Assembly: GCA_032433765.1 (NCBI GenBank)
Contig: JAVIAB010000156.1
Coordinates: forward strand, 88,245,150-88,309,149
DNA: 64,000 nucleotides
Direction: 5' to 3'
Origin: Megaustenia siamemsis
Taxonomy: Eukaryota > Mollusca > Gastropoda > Stylommatophora > Ariophantidae
Notes under the pieces: model-generated
Told to the model about the DNA's origin: nothing
What the model saw: the letters and a program-made list of their open reading frames with translations, nothing else
Database searches by the model: none
Shown: one piece after another, positions 11,505 through 24,524 of the stretch
Position numbering within the stretch: the stretch's first letter is position 1
Layout of the letters: every line of letters begins with the position of its first letter
Made by a program: the position numbers and the translations under genes

Positions 11505-14500
11505 TTGAACGTTCTGCACTGACTGCTCTGACTGCTCTGACTGCTCTGACTGCTCCATCTGCACTGACTGCTCTGACTGCTCTGACTGCTCCATCTGCAC
11601 TGACTGCTCTGACTGCTCCATCTGCACTGACTGCTCTGACTGCTCTGACTGCTCTGACTGCTCCATCTGCTCTGACTGCTCTGACTGCTCTGACTGCTCT
11701 GACTGCTCCATCTGCTCTGACTGCTCTGACTGCTCCATCTGCTCTGACTGCTCCATCTGCTCTGACTGCTCCATCTGCTCTGACTGCTCCATCTGCACTG
11801 ACTGCTCTGACTGCTCTGACTGCTCCATCTGCTCTGACTGCTCTGACTGCTCTGACTGCTCCATCTGCTCTGACTGCTCTGACTGCTCCATCTGCTCTGA
11901 CTGCTCTGACTGCTCTGACTGCACTGACTGCTCTGACTGCTCCATCTGCTCTGACTGCTCTGACTGCTCTGACTGCTCTGACTGCTCTGACTGCTCCATC
12001 TGCTCTGACTGCTCTGACTGCTCCATCTGCTCTGACTGCTCTGACTGCACTGACTGCACTGACTGCTCTGACTGCTCTGACTGCTCCATCTGCTCTGACT
12101 GCTCTGACTGCTCCATCTGCTCTGACTGCTCTGACTGCTCCATCTGCTCTGACTGCTCTGACTGCTCCATCTGCTCTGACTGCTCTGACTGCTCCATCTG
12201 CTCTGACTGCTCCATCTGCTCTGACTGCTCTGACTGCTCCATCTGCTCTGACTGCTCTGACTGCTCCATCTGCTCTGACTGCTCCATCTGCTCCACTGCT
12301 CTGACTGCTCCGACTGCTCCATCTGCTCTGACTGCTCTGACTGCACTGACTGCACTGACTGCTCTGACTGCTCTGACTGCTCCATCTGCTCTGACTGCTC
12401 TGACTGCTCCATCTGCTCTGACTGCTCTGACTGCTCCATCTGCTCTGACTGCTCTGACTGCACTGACTGCACTGACTGCTCTGACTGCTCTGACTGCTCC
12501 ATCTGCTCTGACTGCTCTGACTGCTCTGACTGCACTGACTGCTCTGACTGCTCTGACTGCTCTGACTGCTCTGACTGCACTGACTGCACTGACTGCACTG
12601 ACTGCTCTGACTGCTCTGACTGCTCTGACTGCTCTGACTGCACTGACTGCTCTGACTGCACTGACTGCACTGACTGCTCTGACTGCACTGACTGCACTGA
12701 CTGCTCTGACTGCACTGACTGCACTGACTGCTCTGACTGCACTGACTGCTCTGACTGCTCTGACTGCACTGACTGCTCTGACTGCTCTGACTGCTCCATC
12801 TGCTCCGACTGCTCTGACTGCTCTGACTGCTCTGACTGCTCCATCTGCTCTGACTGCTCTGACTGCACTGACTGCTCCATCTGCTCTGACTGCTCTGACT
12901 GCTCCATCTGCTCTGACTGCTCCATCTGCTCTGACTGCTCTGACTGCTCCGTCTGCTCTGACTGCTCCGTCTGCTCTGACTGCTCCATCTGCTCTGACTG
13001 CTCCATCTGCTCTGACTGCTCCGTCTGCTCTGACTGCTCTGACTGCTCCATCTGCTCTGACTGCTCCGTCTGCACTGACTGCTCTGACTGCTCTGACTGC
13101 TCCGTCTGCACTGACTGCTCCATCTGCTCTGACTGCACTGACTGCTCTGACTGCTCCGTCTGCACTGACTGCTCCATCTGCTCTGACTGCTCTGACTGCT
13201 CTGACTGCTCCGTCTGCACTGACTGCTCTGACTGCTCTGACTGCTCCATCTGCTCTGACTGCTCTGACTGCTCCGTCTGCACTGACTGCTCTGACTGCTC
13301 TGACTGCTCTGACTGCTCCGTCTGCACTGACTGCTCTGACTGCTCTGACTGCTCTGACTGCTCCATCTGCTCTGACTGCTCTGACTGCTCTGACTGCTCC
13401 ATCTGCTCTGACTGCTCTGACTGCTCCATCTGCTCTGACTGCTCCATCTGCTCTGACTGCTCCGTCTGCACTGACTGCTCTGACTGCTCCATCTGCTCTG
13501 ACTGCTCCGTCTGCACTGACTGCTCTGACTGCTCCATCTGCTCTGACTGCTCCGTCTGCACTGACTGCTCTGACTGCTCCGTCTGCACTGACTGCTCTGA
13601 CTGCTCCATCTGCTCTGACTGCTCCATCTGCTCTGACTGCTCCGTCTGCACTGACTGCTCTGACTGCTCTGACTGCTCCATCTGCTCTGACTGCTCTGAC
13701 TGCTCCATCTGCTCTGACTGCTCTGACTGCTCTGACTGCTCCGTCTGCACTGACTGCTCTGACTGCTCTGACTGCTCCATCTGCTCTGACTGCTCCATCT
13801 GCTCTGATTGCTCCATCTGCTCTGACTGCTCCATCTGCTCTGACTGCTCTGACTGCTCCATCTGCTCTGACTGCTCTGACTGCTCCATCTGCTCTGACTG
13901 CTCCATCTGCTCTGACTGCTCTGACTGCTCTGACTGCTCCATCTGCTCTGACTGCTCCATCTGCACTGACTGCTCTGACTGCTCTGACTGCTCCATCTGC
14001 TCTGACTGCTCCATCTGCTCTGACTGCTCTGACTGCTCTGACTGCTCCATCTGCTCTGACTGCTCTGACTGCTCCATCTGCTCTGACTGCTCCATCTGCT
14101 CTGACTGCTCTGACTGCTCTGACTGCTCCATCTGCTCTGACTGCTCTGACTGCTCTGACTGCTCCATCTGCTCTGACTGCTCTGACTGCTCCATCTGCTC
14201 TGACTGCTCCATCTGCTCTGACTGCTCTGACTGCTCCATCTGCTCTGACTGCTCTGACTGCTCCATCTGCTCTGACTGCTCCATCTGCTCTGACTGCTCC
14301 ATCTGCTCTGACTGCTCTGACTGCTCTGACTGCTCCATCTGCACTGACTGCTCTGACTGCTCTGACTGCTCCATCTGCTCTGACTGCTCTGACTGCTCTG
14401 ACTGCTCCATCTGCTCTGACTGCTCCATCTGCTCTAACTGCTCTGACTGCTCCATCTGCTCTGACTGCTCTGATTGCTCCATCTGCTCTGACTGCTCCAT

Positions 14501-17500
14501 CTGCTCTGACTGCTCCATCTGCTCTGACTGCTCCATCTGCTCTGAATGCTCCATCTGCTCTGACTGCTCCATCTGCTCTGACTGCTCCATCTGCTCTGAC
14601 TGCTCCGTCTGCACTGACTGCTCTGACTGCTCCATCTGCTCTGACTGCTCTGACTGCTCCGTCTGCACTGACTGCTCTGACTGCTCCGTCTGCACTGACT
14701 GCTCTGACTGCTCCATCTGCTCTGACTGCTCTGACTGCTCCGTCTGCACTGACTGCTCTGACTGCTCCATCTGCTCTGACTGCTCTGACTGCTCCGTCTG
14801 CACTGACTGCTCTGACTGCTCCGTCTGCACTGACTGCTCTGACTGCTCCGTCTGCACTGACTGCTCTGACTGCTCTGACTGCTCCATCTGCTCTGACTGC
14901 TCTGACTGCTCCGTCTGCACTGACTGCTCCATCTGCTCTGACTGCTCCATCTGCTCTGACTGCTCTGACTGCTCTGACTACTCTGACTGCTCTGACTGCT
15001 CCATCTGCACTGACTGCTCTGACTGCTCTGACTACTCTGACTGCTCTGACTGCTCCGTCTGCACTGACTGCTCTGACTGCACTGACTGCTCTGACTGCTC
15101 CATCTGCACTGACTGCTCTGACTGCACTGACTGCTCCATCTGCTCTGACTGCTCTGACTGCTCTGACTGCTCTGACTGCTCTGACTGCTCCATCTGCTCT
15201 GACTGCTCTGACTGCACTGACTGCTCCATCTGCTCTGACTGCTCTGACTGCTCCATCTGCACTGACTGCTCTGACTGCACTGACTGCTCCATCTGCTCTG
15301 ACTGCTCTGACTGCTCTGACTGCTCTGACTGCTCTGACTGCTCCATCTGCTCTGACTGCTCTGACTGCTCCATCTGCTCTGACTGCACTGACTGCTCTGA
15401 CTGCACTGACTGCTCCATCTGCTCTGACTGCTCCATCTGCTCTGACTGCTCCATCTGCTCTGACTGCTCCATCTGCTCTGACTGCTCCATCTGCTCTGAC
15501 TGCTCCATCTGCTCTGACTGCTCTGACTGCTCTGACTGCACTGACTGCTCTGACTGCTCTGACTGCTCCATCTGCTCTGACTGCTCCATCTGCACTGACT
15601 GCTCTGACTGCTCCATCTGCACTGACTGCTCTGACTGCTCCATCTGCACTGACTGCTCTGACTGCTCCATCTGCTCTGACTGCTCTGACTGCTCTGACTG
15701 CTCCATCTGCTCTGACTGCTCTGACTGCTCCGTCTGCACTGACTGCTCCGTTGAACATTCTGCTCTGACTGCTCCATCTGCTCTGATTGCTCCATCTGCA
15801 CTGACTGCTCCGTCTGCACTGACTGCTCCGTTGAACATTCTGCTCTGACTGCTCCAACTGCTCTGACTGTTCTGTTGGACATTGTGCTCTGACTGCTCCA
15901 TCTGCTCTGACTGCACTGACTGCTCTGACTGCTCCAACTGCTCTGACTGCACTGACTGCTCCATCTGCTCTGACTGCTCCATCTGCTCTGACTGCTCCAT
16001 CTGCTCTGACTGCTCCATCTGCTCTGACTGCACTGACTGCTCTGACTGCTCTGACTGCTCTGACTGCTCTGACTGCTCTGACTGCTCCATCTGCTCTGAC
16101 TGTTCTGACTGCTCTGACTGCTCCATCTGCTCTGACTGCACTGACTGCTCCATCTGCTCTGACTGCACTGACTGCTCCATCTGCTCTGACTGCACTGACT
16201 GCTCCATCTGCTCTGACTGCACTGACTGCTCCATCTGCTCTGACTGCACTGACTGCTCCATCTGCTCTGACTGCTCTGACTGCTCCGTCTGCACTGACTG
16301 CTCTGACTGCTCCGTCTGCACTGACTGCTCTGACTGCTCCGTCTGCACTGACTGCTCTGACTGCTCCATCTGCTCTGACTGCTCTGACTGCTCCATCTGC
16401 TCTGACTGCTCTGACTGCTCTGACTACTCTGACTGCTCTGACTGCTCCATCTGCACTGACTGCTCTGACTGCTCTGACTACTCTGACTGCTCTGACTGCT
16501 CCGTCTGCACTGACTGCTCTGACTGCACTGACTGCTCTGACTGCTCCATCTGCACTGACTGCTCTGACTGCACTGACTGCTCCATCTGCTCTGACTGCTC
16601 TGACTGCTCTGACTGCTCTGACTGCTCCATCTGCTCTGACTGCTCTGACTGCTCTGACTGCTCCATCTGCACTGACTGCTCTGACTGCTCTGACTGCTCC
16701 ATCTGCTCTGACTGCTCTGACTGCTCTGACTGCTCCATCTGCTCTGACTGCTCTGACTGCACTGACTGCTCTGACTGCACTGACTGCTCCATCTGCTCTG
16801 ACTGCTCCATCTGCTCTGACTGCTCCATCTGCTCTGACTGCTCCATCTGCTCTGACTGCTCTGACTGCTCCATCTGCTCTGACTGCTCTGACTGCTCTGA
16901 CTGCACTGACTGCTCTGACTGCTCTGACTGCTCTGACTGCTCCATCTGCTCTGACTGCTCCATCTGCACTGACTGCTCTGACTGCTCCATCTGCACTGAC
17001 TGCTCTGACTGCTCCATCTGCACTGACTGCTCTGACTGCTCCATCTGCTCTGACTGCTCTGACTGCTCCATCTGCTCTGACTGCTCTGACTGCTCCGTCT
17101 GCACTGACTGCTCCATCTGCTCTGATTGCTCCATCTGCACTGACTGCTCCGTCTGGACTGACTGCTCCGTTGAACATTCTGCTCTGACTGCTCCATCTGC
17201 TCTGATTGCTCCATCTGCACTGACTGCTCCGTCTGCACTGACTGCTCCGTTGAACATTCTGCTCTGACTGCTCCAACTGCTCTGACTGTTCTGTTGGACA
17301 TTGTGCTCTGACTGCTCCATCTGCTCTGACTGCTCCAACTGCTCTGACTGCTCCAACTGCTCTGACTGTTCTGTTGGACATTGTGCTCTGACTGCTCCAT
17401 CTGCTCTGACTGCTCCATCTGCTCTGAATGCTCTGACTGCTCCATCTGCTCTGACTGCTCCATCTGCTCTGACTGCTCCATCTGCTCTGACTGCTCCATC

Positions 17501-20190
17501 TGCTCTGACTGCTCCATCTGCTCTGACTGCTCTGACTGCTCTGACTGCTCTGACTGCTCCATCTGCTCTGACTGCTCTGACTGCTCTGACTGCTCTGACT
17601 GCTCCATCTGCTCTGACTGCTCTGACTGCTCTGACTGCTCCATCTGCTCTGACTGCTCTGACTGCTCTGACTGCTCCATCTGCTCTGACTGCTCCATCTG
17701 CTCTGACTGCTCCGACTGCTCTGACTGCTCTGACTGCTCCATCTGCTCTGACTGCTCTGACTGCTCTGACTGCTCTGACTGCTCCATCTGCTCTGACTGC
17801 TCCATCTGCTCTGACTGCTCCATCTGCACTGACTGCTCCATCTGCTCTGACTGCTCCATCTGCTCTGACTGCTCCATCTGCTCTGACTGCTCTGACAGCT
17901 CCATCTGCTCTGACTGCTCCATCTGCTCTGACTGCTCTGACTGCTCCATCTGCTCTGACTGCTCCATCTGCTCTGACTGCTCTGAATTCTCCATCTGCTC
18001 TGACTGCTCTGACTGCTCCATCTGCTCTGACTGCTCTGACTGCTCTGACTGCTCTGACTGCTCCATCTGCTCTGACTGCTCCATCTGCTCTGACTGCTCT
18101 GACTGCTCCATCTGCTCTGACTGCTCTGACTGCTCTGACTGCTCTGACTGCTCCATCTGCACTGACTGCTCTGACTGCTCTGACTGCTCTGACTGCTCCA
18201 TCTGCTCTGACTGCTCTGACTGCTCCATCTGCTCTGACTGCTCTGACTGCTCCATCTGCTCTGACTGCTCTGACTGCTCCATCTGCACTGACTGCTCTGA
18301 CTGCTCCATCTGCACTGACTGCTCCATCTGCTCTGACTGCTCCATCTGCACTGACTGCTCCATCTGCTCTGACTGCTCCATCTGCTCTGACTGCTCCATC
18401 TGCTCTGACTGCTCCATCTGCACTGACTGCTCTGACTGCTCCATCTGCTCTGACTGCTCCATCTGCACTGACTGCTCTGACTGCTCCATCTGCTCTGACT
18501 CCTCTGACTGCTCCATCTGCTCTGACTGCTCCATCTGCACTGACTGCTCCATCTGCACTGACTGCTCTGACTGCTCCATCTGCTCTGACTGCTCTGACTG
18601 CTCTGACTGCTCCATCTGCTCTGACTGCTCCATCTGCTCTGACTGCTCCATCTGCACTGACTGCTCTGACTGCTCCATCTGCTCTGACTGCTCTGACTGC
18701 TCTGACTGCTCTGACTGCTCCATCTGCTCTGACTGCTCCATCTGCTCTGACTGCTCCATCTGCACTGACTGCTCTGACTGCTCCATCTGCACTGACTGCT
18801 CTGACTGCTCCATCTGCACTGACTGCTCCATCTGCACTGACTGCTCTGACTGCTCCATCTGCACTGACTGCTCCATCTGCACTGACTGCTCCATTTGCAC
18901 TGACTGCTCTGACTGCTCCATCTGCACTGACTGCTCTGACTGCTCCATCTGCACTGACTGCTCCATCTGCACTGACTGCTCTGACTGCTCCATCTGCACT
19001 GACTGCTCCATCTGCACTGACTGCTCTGACTGCTCCATCTGCACTGACTGCTCCATCTGCACTGACTGCTCTGACTGCTCCATCTGCACTGACTGCTCTG
19101 ACTGCTCCATCTGCACTGACTGCTCCATCTGCACTGACTGCTCTGACTGCTCCATCTGCACTGACTGCTCTGACTGCTCCATCTGCACTGACTGCTCCAT
19201 CTGCACTGACTGCTCTGACTGCTCCATCTGCACTGACTGCTCTGACTGCTCTGACTGCTCCATCTGCTCTGACTGCTCTGACTGCTCTGACTGCTCCATC
19301 TGCTCTGACTGCTCTGACTGCTCCATCTGCTCTGACTGCTCTGACTGCTCTGACTGCTCCATCTGCTCTGACTGCTCTGACTGCTCTGATTGCTCTGACT
19401 GCTCCATCTGCTCTGACTGCTCTGACTGCTCCATCTGCTCTGACTGCTCTGACTGCTCCATCTGCTCTGACTGCTCTGACTGCTCTGACTGCTCTGACTG
19501 CTCTGACTGCTCCATCTGCTCTGACTGCTCTGACTGCTCTGACTGCTCTGACTGCTCTGACTGCTCTGACTGCTCTGACTGCTCTGACTGCTCCATCTGC
19601 TCTGACTGCTCTGACTGCTCTGACTGCTCCATCTGCTCTGACTGCTCTGACTGCTCTGACTGCTCTGACTGCTCTGACTGCTCCATCTGCTCTGACTGCT
19701 CTGACTGCTCTGACTGCTCCATCTGCTCTGACTGCTCCATCTGCTCTGACTGCTCCGTCTGCACTGACTGCTCCATCTGCTCTGACTGCTCCATCTGCTC
19801 TGATTGCTCCATCTGCACTGACTGCTCCGTCTGCACTGACTGCTCCGTTGAACATTCTGCTCTGACTGCTCCAACTGCTCTGACTGTTCTGTTGGACATT
19901 GTGCTCTGACTGCTCCGTTGAACGTTCTTCGTTGTCTGCTCTGACTGCTCCATTGACATTCTGCTTTGACTGCTCAGCTGACTGTTCTGCTCTGACTGCT
20001 CCATTGAACGTTCTGCTCTGACTGCTCCATTGGACATTCTGCTCTGACTGCTCCGTTGAACATTCTGCTCTAACTGCTCCATCTGCTCTGACTGCTCTGA
20101 CTGCTCAGTTGAACATTCTGCTCTGACTGCTCCGTTTGACCATTCTGCTCTGACTGCTCAGTTGAACGTTCTGCTTTGACTGCTCAGTTG
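11505..20190. repeat. 8.7-kb mega-array of a 9-bp unit
   Basis: The block is built from 9-bp words: TGCTCTGAC, TGCTCCATC, TGCACTGAC and TGCTCCGTC, with rare variants such as TGCTCCAAC and TGACTACTC. Because the period is a multiple of three and no word creates a stop in most frames, open frames of up to 2,820 codons exist on the minus strand and about 850 on the + strand. Their products are pure repeats (EQSEQM, AVRADG and SSQSRW on minus; CSDCSI and ALTAPS on plus). Landmark segments with GTTGAACATTCTGCTCTG and TCTGTTGGACATTGTGCTC recur near 15.8, 17.2-17.4 and 19.9 kb, marking higher-order copies. I do not regard it as protein-coding. Confidence 0.97.
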
Positions 20191-20435
20191 AACGTCTAAG
20201 CTTTTATATTTCCCCCATTTTCAATCCCAAGCTCCCTCACTCGGCAATCAAACTCTGCCACTCTAATTTCCATTGTCTCATAGTTGCTACACAAATATGT
20301 CTTAACTGTTAAAACAATACGTCACCCCTTTTAGACATTTCTAGTTTGTACCATCTTGAACACCTCATGTACCTATGCTATATTCCCATACTTTGCACAC
20401 TTTCTACAATCTCCTGGTTCACTATTACATTAGAT
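20191..20435. other. unique spacer after the 9-bp array
   Basis: About 245 bp of AT-rich single-copy sequence separates the 9-bp array from a second block of the 30-bp satellite. No coding or RNA feature is seen. Confidence 0.5.
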
Positions 20436-20600
20436 TAAATGAGAATCTTTGACCATTTTATTGATTGATGAGAATCTGTATGATTGATTGATTGAATGAG
20501 AATCTTTGAATGATTGATTGAATGAGATGATTGAATCATAATCTTTGAATGATTGATTGAATGATTGATTGATTGAAAATCTTTGACTGATTGGTTGAAT
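20436..20600. repeat. 30-bp satellite, block 2
   Basis: Degenerate units of GATTGAATGAGAATCTTTGA are seen here, the same satellite as at 10040-11285. Its presence on both sides of the 9-bp array suggests the latter arose or was inserted within an older 30-bp array. Confidence 0.85.
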
Positions 20601-21060
20601 TGTAAACGTATAAGATGCTACAACATATTTAAATCATAATTAAATGAAGACATAGGACAAAGTAACGACCAGACAAATTTAACGTAGGGACAACTAAAGA
20701 ACTGCAAATAAGATATAAAACCGCTGCGACTGGCCCAATGTTGACCCCAGGATACAATTTAGAAATAGTTTAGTGTAGAACTGGTTACAAGGGAGCAAAC
20801 TGCAAATGACCTTAGTTCTTTCTAGGGAATCTTGAACTGAAAGAATGTTAATGCTCACCCAAGAGTTCAAGGGGTTAGATTAGAGTATACAGATCTCAAG
20901 CAGAAGTTTAACCAGAAATGCGAAGAGTCACATCCCACGATATCAAGGTACCTGGATACAAAGAACAGACATTAGTCCTTGTTTAGGAAAGTCACATTCA
21001 GCTCAGAAAGTAACAGATGTGAACCTGACTGACAGAACTGGAGGAAAAATAAAAAAATAG
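20601..21060. other. unique intron sequence, nothing recognised
   Basis: No repeat period above two copies, no coding frame above 60 codons and no RNA motif is seen in this stretch. Confidence 0.5.
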
Positions 21061-22115
21061 AAAAAATGGTTTGTTAGAAGCTTTACGTGATAAGTAGACG
21101 ACACAGGTTAAACGACGTTTCGGCCCAATAGGCCTTCAGCAGGAACAAACAAAAAAACACACACACGGATATGTAAGTAAAACTAATCCTACATAGCTAG
21201 CTAGCCAGTAACGAAACATCCAAAACAAAAATAATCGAAATATGTTACAGAAAATAAAAATGTCTTCCCTGTGTGTCAGACCGATGTCAAAATGAAAAGG
21301 AAATGGTAACCTGAGTGTGGTTGTCGTGTATGTGCAGAAACGTGCAGAAATGTACGCAAATGCACACAGAACCAGAGGAGTTCACACCGGGGTCAGTGTG
21401 CAAACACAAAGGAGAAAGAATATAACAGTAGACTAACAGGTGCTCAAAAGGCAGTAAGAGTGAGATGTCTGAGAGTACAATAAAAACAAATGAGGGGTAA
21501 GGAGCACAGAAAAAAGGTATAGAGGAGAACACCGAAGTGTCTCATTGGGGACTAGAAGAGGAGAAGTATAAATAGCATGGCATAGTAGATAGACCAAAGA
21601 GCCCAAATATGGGCAGCAGAGAAGGCTATGCAAAAGGGAAGGAGTAACCAAAAGGAAACTATGTGTATGAGTGTGATACATTCATGCCTTGTGGTGTCAG
21701 CGAACCATACTGGACTATAAGGCGATTTTCCAAAGTATAGCGGCTGCGGTCGCCAGAGTGACAAAGGACAATCCCAGTGACACGGATGTCGTCTTTGCCC
21801 TTGTGATCCGGGGAGTTGAAGTGGGAAGACACTGGAGTACCAGTATTCTGTTGGACATCTCGTAGATGTTCACAAAATCTTTCCGCTAATCTTCTCCCAG
21901 ACTCACCAATATAGGTCATGTGGCATCATTGGCACATGATGGCATAAATGATGTTGCGGGACACACATGTGAAGCTATGCTTGATCTCGAACCGTCCATT
22001 AGGGAATAAGACCAAGTCAGTAGGGAGCACATAGGCACATGTGATACAGTACAGAACTGTAGGAATTTCCAGGTCTTGGTTCTGAAATCTGTCACAATGA
22101 GTGGACAAAGAAAAG
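21061..22115 (-). mobile_element. Penelope-like element, copy 2 (GIY-YIG end)
   Basis: On the minus strand, 22108-21926 encodes the cysteine linker (CITCAYVLPTDLVLFPNGRF, then FTCVSRNIIYAIMCQ) and 21919-21659 the GIY-YIG endonuclease (MTYIGESGRRLAERFCEHLR, then TPVSSHFNSPDHKG, then SRYTLENRLIVQYGSL). A single TGA interrupts the two parts between MCQ and CHMTYIG. The 3' untranslated region runs to about 21061 and contains the terminal GGCCGAAACGTCGTTTAACC motif. The reverse transcriptase is absent. This is the best-preserved endonuclease of the three copies. Confidence 0.9.
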
Positions 22116-22359
22116 CAGGAAGTCAGGTTAATTTTTGCTCAAAATAGAGGAGTATATAATGAGAGACTTAGGAGACACAGAGGCCAGAACTAGAATTTGA
22201 GGAGAGAACTACAACGAGAGGACTAGAAATAGAGGACGAGAACTAGAACAAGAGATGAAGAACCAGAGATAGGCACCAAAATTGCCACAGGAGAAAGTTA
22301 GAAACAGAAGACAAAGACAAGATAGAGCAAGATAGAGAGGCAGCTAGAGTTAGAGAGAG
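22116..22359. other. purine-rich spacer
   Basis: This GAGA/AGAAC-rich, imperfectly repetitive stretch leads into the 26-bp array. No gene is seen. Confidence 0.5.
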
Positions 22360-24356
22360 CTAGAAAACCCAGTGTCAGTTTTTGGAGTTAGAGTAGGGAA
22401 TCAGTGTTTGGAGTTAAAGCAGGGAATCAGTGTTTGGAGTTAGAGCAGGGAATCAGTGTTTGGAGTTAGAGCAGAGAATCAGTGTTTGGAGTTAGAGCAG
22501 AGAATCAGTGTTTGGAGTTAGAGCAGGGAATCAGTGTTTGGAGTTCAGAGTAGGGAATCAGTGTTTGGAGTTAGAGCAGGGAATCAGTGTTTGGAGTTAG
22601 AGCAGGGAATCAGTGTTTGGAGTTAGAGCAGAGAATCAGTGTTTGGAGTTAGAGCTGGGAATCAGTGTTTGGAGTTAAGGCAGGGAATCAGTTTTTGGAG
22701 TTAGAGTAGGGAATCAGTGTTTGGAGTTAAAGCAGGGAATCAGGTGTTTGGAGTTAGAGCAGGGAATCAGTGTTTGGAGTTAAAGCAGGGAATCTGTGTT
22801 TGGAGTTAGACAGAGAATCAGTGTTTGGACTTAGAGCAGGGAATCAGTGTTTGGAGTTAGAGCAGGGAATCAGTGCTTGGAGTTAGACAGAGAATCAGTG
22901 TTTGGACTTAGATCAGGGAATCAGTGCTTGGAGTTAGACAGAGAATCAGTGTTTGGACTTAGATCATGGAATCTGTGTTTGGAGTTAAAGCAGGGAATCA
23001 GTGTTTTGAGTTAGACAGAGAATCAGTGTTTGGACTTAGAGCAGGGAATCAGTGTTTGGAGTTAGAGCAGGGAATCAGTGTTTGGAGTTAAAGCAGGGGG
23101 TCAGTTTTTGGAGTTAGAACAGGGAATCAGTGTTTTAAGTTAGAGCAGTGAATCAGTGTTTGGAGTTAGAGCAGGGAATCAGTTTTTGGAGTTAGAGCAG
23201 AGAATGTGTTTGGAGTTAGAGCAGGGAATCAGTGTTTGGAGTTAGAACAGAGAATCAGTGTTTGGAGTTAAATCAGGGAATCAGTGTTTGGAGTTAGAGC
23301 AGGGAATCAGTGTTTGGAGTTAAAGTAGAGAATCAGTGTTTGGAGTTAGATCAGGGAATCAGTTTTTGGAGTTAAAGCAGGGAATCTGTGTTTGGAGTTA
23401 GACAGAGAATCAGTGTTTGGACTTAGAGCAGGGAATCAGTGTTTGGAGTTAGAGCAGGGAATCAGTGCTTGGAGTTAGACAGAGAATCAGTGTTTGGACT
23501 TAGATCAGGGAATCAGTGTTTGGAGTTAGAGCAGGGAATCAGTGTTTGGAGTTAAAGTAGAGAATCAGTGTTTGGAGTTAGATCAGGGAATCAGTTTTTG
23601 GAGTTAAAGCAGGGAATCTGTGTTTGGAGTTAGACAGAGAATCAGTGTTTGGACTTAGAGCAGGGAATCAGTGTTTGGAGTTAGAGCAGGGAATCAGTGC
23701 TTGGAGTTAGACAGAGAATCAGTGTTTGGACTTAGATCAGGGAATCAGTGCTTGGAGTTAGACAGAGAATCAGTGTTTGGACTTAGATCAGGGAATCTGT
23801 GTTTGGAGTTAAAGCAGGGAATCAGTGTTTTGAGTTAGACAGAGAATCAGTGTTTGGACTTAGAGCAGGGAATCAGTGTTTGGAGTTAGAGCAGGGAATC
23901 AGTGTTTGGAGTTTGAGCAGGGAATCAGTGTTTGGAGTTAAAGCAGGGAGTCAGTTTTTGGAGTTAGAACAGGGAATCAGTTTTTTAAGTTAGAGCAGTG
24001 AATCAGTGTTTTGAGTTAGAGCAGAGAATCAGTGTTTGGAGTTAAAGCAGGGAATCATTGTTTGGTGTTAGAGCAAGGAATCAGTTTTTGTTGTTAGAGC
24101 AGAGAGTCAATGTTTGGAGTTAGAGCAGAGAATCAGTGTTTGGAGTTAGAGCAGGGAATCAGTGTTTGGAGTTAGAGCAGAGAATCAGTGTTTGGAGTTA
24201 GAGCAGGGAATCAGTGTTTGTAGTTAGAGCAGGGAATCAGTGTTTGGAGTTAGAGCAGGGAATCAGTGTTTGGAGTTAGAGCAGAGAATCAGTGTTTGGA
24301 GTTAGAGCAGGGAATCAGTGTTTGGAGTTAGAGCAGGGAATCAGTGTTTGGAGTTT
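22360..24356. repeat. 26-bp minisatellite, about 75 copies
   Basis: The core is GGGAATCAGTGTTTGGAGTT followed by AGAGCA, with common variants (AAAGCA, AGACAGA, TTTTTGG). A run of variant units near 22790-23090 recurs at about 23380-23480 and 23600-23900, so multi-unit blocks have been duplicated. It ends at GGAGTTTTTTAACG, about 170 bp before exon B. Confidence 0.95.
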
Positions 24357-24430
24357 TTTAACGCATCAAAGTTTGTTCAGTCTTGAATTTGTAGTGTTTG
24401 TCATATACCAAGTAATCATCAGACCATGAC

Positions 24431-24492
24431 TACAGAATGTGAATCTTTGACTGATTGATTGAATGAGAATCTTTGACTGATGATTGATTGAA
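24431..24492. repeat. 30-bp satellite, block 3, next to a splice acceptor
   Basis: Two units of the GATTGAATGAGAATCTTTGA satellite end about 33 bp before the first base of exon B. This places satellite DNA at or beside the likely branch-point region (ctgtaac near 24497-24503). Confidence 0.85.
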
Positions 24493-24524
24493 TTCACTGT
24501 AACAACAAAATTATCATTTCACAG

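Noticed and set aside
11412..19874. 2,820-codon minus-strand frame and other frames of 450-1,900 codons in the same place
   Set aside because: They are stop-free by-products of a 9-bp repeat; several frames on both strands are open at once, and no non-repeat domain, signal or start context supports coding.
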